From Scenedesmus sp. ARA3 (Eukaryota > Chlorophyta > Chlorophyceae > Sphaeropleales > Scenedesmaceae), in the NCBI GenBank assembly GCA_004335835.1, contig RWJK01001421.1, forward strand, positions 1 through 64,000: a stretch of 64,000 bases of DNA. The letters are read 5' to 3'. The stretch's first letter is position 1. Every line of letters starts with the position of its first letter. The notes under the pieces were generated by a model that was not told the DNA's origin, made no database searches, and saw only the letters and a program-made list of their open reading frames with translations. Below are positions 55,601-64,000 of this stretch, one piece after another. The position numbers and the translations under genes were made by a program.

Positions 55601-58055
55601 TGCCTGATAGCTGCCGTGTGCTGCATACACAGCTACCAACCCACCCAGCGGCACTTGCTGCATCACAACTGGCACGCTGCATCTGCAACCAGCCACATGG
55701 CTGCCAGGTGATGGGCAAGTGGCAATGGAATTCCCACCAAACCGCGCGCTTGCATGCTGCTTACAGCAGCACCACACACCCCACCAGCAGCCGCACCTGC
55801 TGCAGGATGACCTCCATGTCTTCCTCAAAGCCCATGTCAAGCATCTGGTCGGCCTCATCAAGCACCACAAAGCGGACCTGTGAGTTACAAAACAGCAGAC
55901 GCAAACAAAGTCAGCAAAGGCTGTCACATTGTGCATGGCAAGCTCACGCTGCAGGTCGCTGCTGCAGGTTGGTGCTGCGAGGCTGTAGTTGCTAACGTAT
56001 CCGGCCGCTGCACTTGCTGCAGCAACAGTGCAATGCTGCGCCCACCCGCTCCTGCTGACACATCTACTGCCCTGTCTACAGAACCGTACAGCCGCTGCCC
56101 TACCGCTGAACCTGCCCTACCGCTGCAGCAACAATCCACTACAATGCTGCCATCCAACGTGATCCACCAACTCATGTCCGCACCTGCTGGCCGTTCAGCT
56201 TTTTCCTGTCCAGCAGGTCCATCAGCCTGCCTGGCGTCCCCACCGCCACCTCGACATCATCATGCAATGCTAACATCTAACAAATACTCGCATCAATCCA
56301 CCACCTCGTGTCCGCACCTGCTGGCCATTCAGCTTCTTGCGGTCCAGCAGGTCCATCAGCCTGCCTGGCGTTCCGACCACCACGTCCACGCCCCTGCGCA
56401 GCGCCTCAATCTGCGTCATGATGCTGGTGCCGCCGTAGAAGCTGACAACAGTCAGGCTGGGGCACACCGAGTTAAACTCAGAAGCCACCTGCTTGGCCAG
56501 CTCGCGTGTGGGGGCCAGAATGAGGCACCTGCGCAGCAGCAGCAGCAGCAGCAAGGATAAGGCAGAGGCAGGGCAGGCAAAAGGTCAACACGTTGAGGTG
56601 ATGGCTGTGGAGGCTGTGAACAAGTAGTCATGTACTAGTGTGTGTGCATGAACAGCCCACAGGTGACAACAGCAAGCACAAACTTGCATGTCGACTCCCA
56701 ATTGCAGCAGCAGCAGCAGCGCCACACCTTGGGGGCCTGCCAGGGGCCTTCCTGCTGCCCCGCGCCTTGTCCTCTGCCAGCAGGCTCTCCACCACAGGCA
56801 GCGCAAACGCGAGCGTCTTGCCGCTGCCTGTCTTGGCCCTGCCGATCAGGTCAGTGCCCTCCATGGCTGGCTGCAGCACCTGCCTCTGGATGGGGAAGAG
56901 TGAGGCAATGCCGCGGGCCTTGAGGGCACGCACGGTCTCCTCAGAGAGGCCGAGGTTGTCCACTAGCAGGCTGGGGTCGATTGCCACGACTGATGGTGTG
57001 CAAGAAACACAGAAAATAGAACAGGCAGTAGCAACGGTAGTGAGCTGATCTTGTGCAACTGTGGACATGCAAAGCTGGGTACTCTTTGCGTACAACACGA
57101 GCATAGAAGCCGCAGCCAGGCAAACACGTGTGCAAAAATAGCAGTGCTGCCACTGCACACAAAGCAATGCTGCTGTCATGCCCCAACACCACCAATGGCT
57201 TCCTTCATGTGGTTTGCTGTCTGCCTGCTGTCACTACAATAACCCCCTAGCCGCACGACATGCGCATGCTCAGCTGCCTGCCTGCCTGCCTGCCTGCATA
57301 TGTGAGTGTGCAAGTAGTGCGAGTAAGCTGCACTTGGCTGCGTGGCTGCTCACCCTCCTCGTCCTCATCGATGAAGTCCTCCTCAAACTCATCCTCTCCC
57401 TCCTCATCCATTAGAGAGGCAAAGCTGGCCTCTGCTGCAGGAGGATCAGCCTGGCAGTGCAGCAGTGCAGCAGTGCAGCAGAGCGGCGACAAACAGAGAC
57501 TGAGGACGGCATTTGTCAGCAGTAGTTGGCAGGTGCAGCAGGCGGCAGCGCTGGGCTAGCTGCACAGGAGCCAGTGGGGGCTCTTTTGAGCTCGTTGAGG
57601 TCAAACTACGAAGCACAGTGCGTGATAGAGCAGTGACTGTTGGCGCATGATGGACTGGAGGGCCACATTTTGCAGAAACCCTTCAGACCACATGTGCACT
57701 GCTGCCAGCCTCAGGCTAGCGGCCCATGCGGGGCCCCTAGCCTGCCGCACGCTTTGCTGTCACATTGTCATCAACAAACTGTCTAAAATAAGCCACATCT
57801 AAAGCACTATCATCACTCAGCAGCCGCGAACACCGAGAGTGCCGTCTTAACAAGTGGTCCGTAATGGCAGAGCTACTCAACACCCACCAGTGCCGCATAC
57901 TGGCGCACGGATGTCCTCTTTTGATGATGCCTCGCGACGTGCTGTGGTGTGCAGCGAGCACTGCTAGCTGCTTTCGGCACGACAGCCCTCCTGCAAGCCA
58001 CTACCCTGGCCTGCAACTTGAGCATACATGACTTTTGGCTGAACAAAGCAGCCAT
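52610..58055 (-). CDS. RH3: Chloroplast RH3-like DEAD-box RNA helicase
   Basis: ATP-dependent RNA helicase; the plant homologue acts in plastid intron splicing and ribosome assembly. Minus-strand exons: 58055-57888, 57450-57354, 56989-56728, 56528-56318, 55877-55797, 55418-55260, 54803-54393, 54188-53986, 53703-53586 and 53259 to about 52610. Exon 1 is a transit peptide ([20 protein letters not shown]..). An acidic stretch follows, then the helicase motifs: FPIQRQVLQ (Q), AKTGSGKT (I), APTRELA (Ia), GTPGRLMD (Ib), VLDEADQML (II), LFSATLP (III), IIFTRTK (IV), [15 protein letters not shown] (V) and [10 protein letters not shown] (VI). The GUCT-type domain ([22 protein letters not shown]) and an Arg/Gly-rich tail follow, ending [12 protein letters not shown]. 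Exon 10 crosses an 80-N gap, so its length and frame there are uncertain. Confidence 0.92.
52701..52780. other. Assembly gap (80 N) in the RGG tail of the helicase
   Basis: An N run interrupts the last exon within GGC/CGG-repetitive RGG coding. With exactly 80 bases the frames on each side do not agree, so the gap size is an estimate. Confidence 0.98.
54987..55243. repeat. Long foldback inverted repeat in a helicase intron
   Basis: The left arm (about 54987-55060, AGCAGCGGCTGGAGTACATTGCAGTGT ... CTGAGGCGGCACTG) is the reverse complement of segments at 55075-55101 and 55217-55243. The right arm carries about 100 bp of extra sequence, itself made of CTGCATTCCTGTAACCTGC-like repeats. The inner stem around 55034-55101 has a loop of about 14 nt. 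It sits in the intron between exons 6 and 7. Confidence 0.85.
55485..55535 (-). repeat. Copy of helicase exon 6 start
   Basis: On the minus strand GCGCCAG|ATGCCTGCCGAGTGTCAGACCATGCTGTT repeats the true exon 6 head (GTGCCAG|ATGCCTGCTGAGCGCCAGACCATGCTGTT at 55418). A one-base insertion puts the copy out of frame after Met-Pro-Ala-Glu-Cys-Gln-Thr-Met-Leu. Confidence 0.85.
56161..56258 (-). repeat. Copy of helicase exon 4 end with donor
   Basis: This encodes [20 protein letters not shown] followed by GTGCGGACATGAG, repeating the functional exon end and donor at 56395-56297. Motif Ib is therefore present twice on the pre-mRNA. Confidence 0.88.
57281..57298. repeat. (CCTG)n microsatellite
   Basis: Four to five CCTG units lie in the helicase intron between exons 2 and 3. 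Confidence 0.75.
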
Positions 58056-58540
58056 CAGATGTGTTGTGGTGCGTTTGCCTGCTCAATGTGTGGTGGCAAG
58101 TGGTGGGCGCACGACACAGATGGGAGACAGGCTGAGAAATGTATGAAACCAGAGTCAGTCCAGGGAAGTGATGTTTAAAGAAGCCCTGGACCTGCCTGCG
58201 CGCCACTTTGCACCGTTGTCAGAGGCGAGCGGTTCATGGTTCTTGCCAATGTTTCCTGTGCTTGTTTTGATATGCCCTGAAAACAAATAAGAAAAGTCAG
58301 AGTATCATCAAATTGTATTTCTGTGCTGCTCTCTTGTATTCGCTTGTGTCGGAGTCACAGGCGAAAGTTGCCGGCACAGTTTTTTCCGCTAAACGCCGAG
58401 CATCTGGGTTGTGGAAAAGCGGCAGACACCGCTTCAACATTTCGCGCTCACGTGCACACTCATATACACAAGCTCACCGCTTTCGGCAGTGATCTTTGTC
58501 AGCAAGAAACTTGCTCCGGCCGCGCAGCGCAGCAAGCACA
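58056..58540. promoter_or_regulatory. Short divergent promoter between helicase and PARP-finger gene
   Basis: The two start codons are 485 bp apart and point away from each other, so both promoters should lie here. There is an AT-richer patch at about 58259-58320 (AAAACAAATAAGAAAAGTC..CAAATTGTATTT). No specific element could be assigned. Confidence 0.5.
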
Positions 58541-61500
58541 ATGGCCGAGGAGACAACATATAAGATTGAATATGCAAAGTGAGTTGAAGTGCCTGGTACG
58601 GCCGGGTGCGACGGTAGCCGGGTGCAGGTGACCTCACAGCAGCGTCCTCCTGCCCTCTGCTTGCAGGAGTGCAAGGTCTGCCTGCAAGGGGCCCAAGGGA
58701 CCTTGTGAGGCAGTGTCCGCAGACCGCAACATTGCAAAAGGTGGGCTGTGCAGCTGTTGTGGGCAGCCAGCTGATCTGGCAGTGAACAGGAGCTGCAGCG
58801 CAGGGCGCAGTTGTCATTTGCATCGCATGTCGCCTGCTCGCTGTCCTGCAAAGACCCTGTACCTTGCTTCATCCCCAAAGGTGCATTTGCTGCCCCTAAA
58901 AACAGGCAACCAGCGCCACTGCACTGCTGGCTGTGCTTTGTTGCACTGGGCTGGCACTATGCATAGTTGTGCTGTGCAGTGGGCAGCTTTCCACCTGGCT
59001 GCCAGCACCCACCCATCCACATGCACTTGCCAGCAAGTATGCTTCCTTTTTCATATTGCCAATGTTCAAATCAGCTGCCTTGCCTGCGCACTGACACTGA
59101 GAGCACAGTGGCTGGGGTTGCAGCAACGCAACTGCCTGCAGGGCAGCGCCTGCTGCAGCTGCTTTTGAGGATATCAGCATCTGCTGCTTCTGCTGTCATA
59201 GCAGTCACATAGTATGTGTTGTCAGAACCCACTCACTACCCTCACTGTATGTTGAGCTGAAGCTGCATTGACTCAACGATGCGTTTTACCGCCTGCGGCT
59301 GCTGCTTTGTCTGTATCCTGTGTGCTCACAGGAGAGCTGCGGCTGGGCACCTTTTTCACTGCCAATGGCCGCCCAGGGTCATCATGGAGGCACTGGTGAG
59401 CATTTCAAATGCCGTTACATAACAGTTACAGTGCATGAACTTGATGGCAAGGGCTGCGGCTGCTGTGTATTTTGGGGATGACCTTGCCGAGTCATGCTAG
59501 TGCCAAACAGTTCATATGCTGCTGCTCATATGCTAGCAGCTGCTGTGCGCAGCTCTGCCGTATGCTGATGACAGAGCAGCGGTAGCCACGTCGTGTGGGC
59601 TCGGCTGTTGCAGCGACTCCAGCATGGGTCGCAGTAGCAGTTGCTGTTGCGCAACCTGCTCAGCATCCTGTGCTCAAACTCTACTTGTGCTTTGGATGAT
59701 GCAGCAGCAGTGCTGCATGTGCCCACATGCTGCTAAGTGCGCAGAACACGTGCATTCCTGTGTTGTGGCGTGCGATGTGTCGCCAGAAACGTCTGTCCTG
59801 CAAGCTGTGGCATGCTTGCTGCCCTGCCACTGTGTCACAGCGCCGGCCTGCACGTACTACACCACCAACACTACTAAGACAGTGGTGCTCAGGATGCTGA
59901 ATCTCTCTCTTTTCTCACTCCAGCTCACCCTTCCTGCAGACCCTCCTTGACACCTCATTATGTTCCCCGCCAACTGTCTGTGTCTCTGCCTCATGCCGCA
60001 GGCCCTGCACTACTGCTGCTGCTGTGCAGGAGAGTATGGGCAGCAGCAAGGGCTTTCACACTTGCTGCACTGCTCTCGCCTATCTCACCCCAACACCTTG
60101 TCGTTACGCTTTTGTTTTTCTGCCGCAGGCGCTGCACCACTGCTGCGGTGCTGGAGAACATCAGCAGCAGCGACAAGCTGGAAGGCTTGACCTTTGCTGT
60201 ACCGCTTTCGCCCACCTCACCCCATCACGTTGTTGTTATTTGTCCATCCTGCAGGCGCTGCACCACTGCTGCTGTGCTGGAGAACATCGGCAGCAGCGAC
60301 AAGCTGGAGGGCTTTGAGGAGCTGAGCGAGGCTGACCAGGCCATGGTGCAGAAAGCACTGGAGACCAAGGAGCTGGAGCTGCCCGAGGACGTGGCAGAGG
60401 CACAGGAAAAGGTGCGGTTGTGTATATGCTATTGCACAAAGGCAGCTGCTGTAGTGCTGTAGAGGTTAACATACCAGGCCATGCTCAACAAGGCGCTGGA
60501 AACAAAGGAGCTGAAGCTGCCTCAGGACGTGGCTGAGGCGCAGGAAAAGGTGCGGTGTGCCACCTGTTGAGCCATAGCATAACCATTGTGGTGCAGTGTG
60601 CAGTGTGCTGTAATGTTGTGGCTCAGCGCCAGCTGCTGAAGTGCTGTGCATGTGGATGCGTGTGCAGTCGATGGTGCTGGAGCGGCCAGAGGATGTGGCA
60701 GAGGCACAGGGAAACGAGCAGTGGGCTGTGCTATGCTTAGCATGCTTGCCTACTGCAGTTGACTACATATAGGCGTGCACATCAGTGAGGTGAAGGAGTG
60801 ATTCAGGCTGCCCCGAAGCACACTTGCTGGCCTGGTTCTGTGTGTGCCGTCATCAAATGCCGCTGCCCGAGCACGGTGCGGCATGTTGTCAGCTCAACAC
60901 TGCTGCTGCTGCTGCTGCTGCAGGCCAAGAGTGGCGGCAAGTCCTCCAAGGGAGCCGACAAGGCTGCAGACAAGGAGGCAGCAAAGGCAGCCAAGGCCAA
61001 GGAGAAGGAGGAGGCCAAGGCGGCAAAGGAGAAGGAAAAGGAGGAGGGAAAGGCAGCGAAAGAGAAGGAGAAGGAGGCAAAGGCCAAGGCAAAAGAGGAG
61101 GAGAAGAAAGCAAAGGAGGAGGCAAAGGTGCGCTGCAGTGCTGCCTGGAGTGGCAGCTGTGTTGTATTATTACACGTGTGATTTGTTGTCTGTGGCACGG
61201 TCTATTATGCCTCCGAGGGGTTGCAGCAAGCTGCCCTTCATGCTCAATGCACATGCTATGCAGATGATTCACGTGCATATGGTGCATGCTGTGCTGCTGC
61301 CATTTCTTCCATACATTTGATAGTAAAACCATTTCTTCCATACATTTGATAGTAAAACCAACAAAGTACATCATACTGTGCATATTTTGCAGGCCGCCAA
61401 GGCCAAGGAGCGTGAGGAGGCTGCAGCAGCCAAGGCGGCAGCCAGCAGCCAGAAGAAGCGCAGCAGGCCCAGCAAGAAGAAGGGTGCGTGGCCTGCTGAC

Positions 61501-63057
61501 ACAGCAGGGGCGTGCATTGCATCTCTGCATGCATGCTAAGGAGAGGTCTGCATGCACAGGAGAGGTCTGCCTGTGATGCGTTGAGAAAAGCCTCAACTCG
61601 TCGGTGCACTGCTGACACAGCATGGGCATGCAGTGCACTTTTGCTTGCATGCTAAGGAGATATATGTGCCTGTGGTGCGTTTAGAAAGGCAGTTGAGCCA
61701 TGCAGCAGATTCAGCAGACACTGCTTGTAGTCTTGAGCCCCTGGCACGGCACTGTTGCTTGAAACATGTTGCGCTTTTTGACTTGCGCTGACTTAGGCGC
61801 CATATTCACAGCTCACACCTCTCTTCCTCTATGTCTCTGTCTGTTGCTGCCTGTGCCGCTGCATCTGCTGCTGCCGTGCCTGTGTTGCTGCCTGTGCCGC
61901 TGCATCTGCTGCTGCCGTGCCTGTGTTGCTGCCTGTGCCGCTGCATCTGCTGCTGCCGTGCCTGTGTTGCTGCCTGTGCCGCTGCATCTGCTGCTGCCGT
62001 GCCTGTGTTGCTGCCTGTGCCGCTGCATCTGCTGCTGCCGTGCCTGTGTTGCTGCCTGTGACGCTGCATCTGCTGCATCTGCTGCCTGTGCCGCTGCATC
62101 TGCTGCTGCCCTCAGGCTCTGATGGTGAGGAGGAGGGCGAGGACAGTGGCGCAGAGGAGGATGAGGAGAAGGCAGCAGCAGCGCCCACGCCCACGCGCAC
62201 CAGCAAGCGCACCAAGGCGGCCGAGGGCGTGCGCGCAGCAGCAGCGGCTGCTGCAGGCAAGGATGTGAGCAGCGAGCCTGAGAGTGAGGAGGAAGAGGAG
62301 GAGGAGGGCGAGGAGCAGGAAGAGGTGCGGAGGGACCACCATTGCACATGGGCTGTGGCCATGGCATCGCTGTTGCTGTCGCTGTTGCTGGATGCTGGCT
62401 CTGGTCCCTGAAGCAACACCTTGCTAGCAGTCATGACTGTGGCCTGCCTGTTTACTTGATGTTCTGTGCAGCAGAGCAGGTGCAGTCCATGCTGCACACA
62501 CTTTCCACATGTTGTGGGACCCACAACATGTGGGACGGAATCAGCGCTTGGTGGAGTGGCTGTACTGTACTGCATAGCAGAGGGCGCTGCTGACGTCGTG
62601 CTGCTGCTGCTGTGTTTGCTGCCTTTGCCAGGGCTCTGAGCAGGCAGAGGAGGAGGAGCCTGCAAAGGAGGAGAAGCCCAAGGCCAAGCCTGCCAAGGCA
62701 GCAGCAGCAGCAGCAAAGGGCAAGGCAGCAGCAGCCAAGAAGGACAAGGCATCAGCAGCAGCCAAGGGCAAGGGCAAGGCAAAGGTAGGGGCATGGCGCA
62801 GCTGGCAGATGCAGCAGTATTCATGAGAGCTGTCACTGGTGCAGTGTGATGGGCGCGACGTGCGCTCTTGAAGGTCTGCAGCGTGTACACACCCGCATGT
62901 ACGCCACGGCGCTTGAAGCATTGCAGCGCGGAATCGATCAGCATGTGCTTGAGATGTTTTGCGTTGTAGGCCTTGTATGGCTGGACAGGCTGTGCTTCCT
63001 GACACTGTAAAGCTGCACAACGCTGCCGCCAGCATTCCAGTGTTGATTGTGTTTGTG

Positions 63058-63102
<45 letters not shown>

Positions 63103-64000
63103 AGGAGGCTGAGAATGAGGAGGAAGAGGAGCAGCAGGAGGAGGAGGAGAAGCCCAAGGGCAAGAGGGGCAAGCCAGCAGCAGCAGCAAAGGGCAAGGTG
63201 CGCGGCAGATCAGTGAAAATTAGTGCAGATCAGTGCAGATCAGTGCAGATAAGTGAAGTTCAGTGCAGATAAGTGCAGAGCAGTGCAGCACAGAGCTGCG
63301 ATGTAGCCGTGAGGTGCAAGGATGGCATTGCTGTCCTTCAAGCCATTTAAAGGCTTGTGTTGCAGGTTGCTGCTCGCGTGTGTGCTTTATGGATCTGCAT
63401 GGTCATAAAGTGCATGCTTGCAGCCTGCACCCTGCTGTGCAACGCTTGTGAACCTGCATCTGCTGTGGAGCAAGATTGAACTCGTTGACCGACAGTGCAG
63501 AGTGCTTAGCAGCATCCCATCTACACCGGTGCTGCCCATCTAACCTGGCACAGGCACACCCTATGCTCAATCTGCTGCCTGCGCTTAACTGACGCAATGT
63601 CTGTGCTGTCTTTGCTTATGATGTTGCTGCTGCCGCAGGCTGCTGCCGCGCCTGCAGCCAAGAAGAAGCGCATGACTAAGGCCGAGAAGGAGGCAGCAGA
63701 GAAGGAGGAGAAGGCAGACGAGGATGAAGAGGAGGACGAGGAGGAGCAGAAGGTGTGTTGGTGTTTGATTTGTTGGGAGGAAACCTGCTGATGGCGCACA
63801 CATGATCATTGTACGGCCAACTGTGTGGCCTGTGCTCAATGCAGTTGCAGTTGTTTGATCTGGGGTCTTGCAGCAGCATGCAGGATGCAGCTCATGCATC
63901 TATGTAGCCAGCACCTGCTGTCATAAGCACGCGCTGCTTGCTTGAAGCCCACCAAAACACACACACGCACACACACACACACACACACACGCACGCACGC
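58541..64000 (+). CDS. PARP-type zinc-finger protein with Lys/Glu-rich tail, 5' part
   Basis: The N-terminal zinc finger binds nicked or broken DNA in PARP and DNA ligase III families. Exons: 58541-58578, 58667-58740, 59332-59395, 60255-60411, 60478-60549, 60924-61127, 61393-61483, 62116-62324, 62632-62784, 63105-63197 and 63639-63752, all in phase; the gene continues past the window. The finger reads YKIEYAKSARSACKGPKGPC, then KGELRLGTFFT, SSWRHWRCTT and SSDKLEGFEELSEADQAMV. Its first cysteine pair is spaced CKGPKGPC, as in a known subgroup, rather than C-x2-C; H-x2-C is present. From exon 6 on, the protein is alternating Lys/Ala and Glu blocks (KEKE-like) with basic patches such as KKRSRPSKKK. 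No catalytic domain is visible here, so whether it is a PARP, a ligase or a chromatin protein is open. Confidence 0.8.
59990..60195 (+). repeat. Two upstream copies of PARP-finger exon 4 start
   Basis: The functional acceptor at 60254 (CTGCAG|GCGCTGCACCACTGCTGC) is preceded at 60127 by GCCGCAG|GCGCTGCACCACTGCTGC, encoding RCTTAAVLENISSSDKLEG, and at 59999 by a diverged copy. The period is about 127 bp and includes intron sequence (CTCACCCC..TTGT). Confidence 0.9.
60478..60549 (+). repeat. Intact duplicate cassette exon in the PARP-finger gene
   Basis: ACCAG|GCC...AAG|GTGCGG encloses 72 nt encoding AMLNKALETKELKLPQDVAE plus AQEK. This parallels AMVQKALETKELELPEDVAE plus AQEK at the end of exon 4. 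It has acceptor and donor in phase 0, so it can be included without breaking the frame. A third, eroded copy lies at 60666-60720 (SMVLERPEDVAEAQG). Confidence 0.85.
61301..61358. repeat. 29-bp direct repeat, two copies
   Basis: CATTTCTTCCATACATTTGA..TAGTAAAAC occurs twice back to back, without mismatch, in the intron before 61393. Confidence 0.95.
61494..61690. repeat. About 118-bp imperfect duplication
   Basis: GCTGACACAGCA.GGGC.TGCA.TGCA..T...TGCATGCTAAGGAGA occurs at about 61495-61545 and again at about 61610-61660, followed in each case by CTG(T)G.TGCGTT.AGAAA.GC. Both copies lie in one intron. Confidence 0.7.
61843..62107 (+). repeat. 41-bp minisatellite ending in a 3' splice site
   Basis: Six units with an exact 41-bp spacing (GCATCTG at 61861, 61902, 61943, 61984, 62025 and 62066) consist of CCGCTGCATCTGCTGCTGCC.TGCCTGTGTTGCTGCCTGTG. 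The array runs straight into CTGCTGCCCTCAG|GC at 62115, so it forms the pyrimidine-rich end of the intron. Confidence 0.95.
62505..62533. repeat. Perfect 13-bp stem palindrome
   Basis: CCACATGTTGTGG-GAC-CCACAACATGTGG lies in the intron between the exons at 62116-62324 and 62632-62784. Confidence 0.9.
63211..63290 (+). repeat. 10-bp x 8 tandem repeat near a donor
   Basis: Eight units of exactly 10 bp with consensus CAGTGCAGAT start 14 nt inside the donor at 63198. The exact period of one helical turn is notable but may be chance. Confidence 0.9.
63957..64000. repeat. (AC)n/(ACGC)n microsatellite at the window end
   Basis: CACACACGCAC(AC)n followed by GCACGCACGC. It is a simple repeat inside the continuing gene; it does not have a plant or algal telomere motif (TTTAGGG or TTTTAGGG). 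Confidence 0.9.

Noticed and set aside
61829..63196. Long minus-strand open frame of 455 codons
   Set aside because: It is antisense to the Lys/Glu-rich exons and the 41-bp minisatellite, and its composition (Gln/Ser/Cys runs) is that of reversed CAG/GAG coding with no domain.
63957..64000. Possible telomere or chromosome end
   Set aside because: The repeat is AC/ACGC, not TTTAGGG or TTTTAGGG, and it lies in a gene that still appears open.
1..64000. tRNA, rRNA or transposase genes
   Set aside because: I looked for T-loop-like GGTTCRANNCC motifs and for transposase or reverse transcriptase signatures and found none I could support; a dedicated search tool might still find a tRNA.

Overview
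This window is eukaryotic nuclear DNA, most likely from a chlorophyte green alga. The genes are dense in GT-AG introns (5 to 11 exons each), base composition is moderately GC-rich, and CAG/CTG triplet runs are everywhere. The gene set also fits a photosynthetic protist: a chloroplast RH3-type DEAD-box helicase with a transit peptide, uroporphyrinogen-III synthase, malate synthase, an organellar thioredoxin and a MORN-type PIP kinase. A scenedesmacean is plausible but I cannot prove it. I saw no tRNA, rRNA, CRISPR array or transposase.

Layout, left to right: (1) the 3' end of an unrecognised plus-strand gene (58-1467); (2) a JMJD6-like JmjC oxygenase, minus (2661-6063, first exon not found); (3) malate synthase, minus (7918-13153, 10 exons, 542 aa); (4) a theta-like glutathione S-transferase, minus (14589-17705, 6 exons); (5) uroporphyrinogen-III synthase, plus (18322-21703, 6 exons), divergent from the GST; (6) a thioredoxin with a targeting peptide, plus (24375-26483); (7) a NYN-domain protein, plus (27715 to about 30655, 3' part unresolved); (8) a secreted-looking M3 metallopeptidase, plus (31410-36303, 10 exons, 827 aa); (9) a MORN-repeat phosphatidylinositol phosphate kinase, minus (39574-46580, 11 exons, 1499 aa); (10) a leucine-rich-repeat protein, plus (48382-51226, frame broken in its 3' half); (11) the RH3-like helicase, minus (52610-58055, 10 exons, crosses an 80-N gap); (12) a PARP-type zinc-finger protein with a Lys/Glu-rich tail, plus (58541 to beyond the window end). 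I chained exons by hand using splice-site phase and family conservation.

The genes do not form a pathway; they are independent nuclear genes with several short divergent promoters (17706-18321, 58056-58540). What unites them is structural. In at least eight genes, short segments (about 30-150 bp) spanning one exon-intron junction are repeated in tandem, leaving extra copies of 5' or 3' splice sites with attached exon fragments inside introns. Examples: six copies of a junction in uroporphyrinogen-III synthase exon 2, five in its exon 5, three in JMJD6 exon 4, four at GST exon 6, and an intact, in-phase duplicate exon in the PARP-finger gene. The M3 peptidase and PIP kinase genes appear free of this.

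In addition, many 3' splice sites are preceded by (CTG)n on the transcript strand, and four introns carry (CAG)n near the 5' end and (CTG)n near the 3' end, so the two ends could pair. Two near-perfect foldbacks lie in introns (4231-4305; about 54987-55243).
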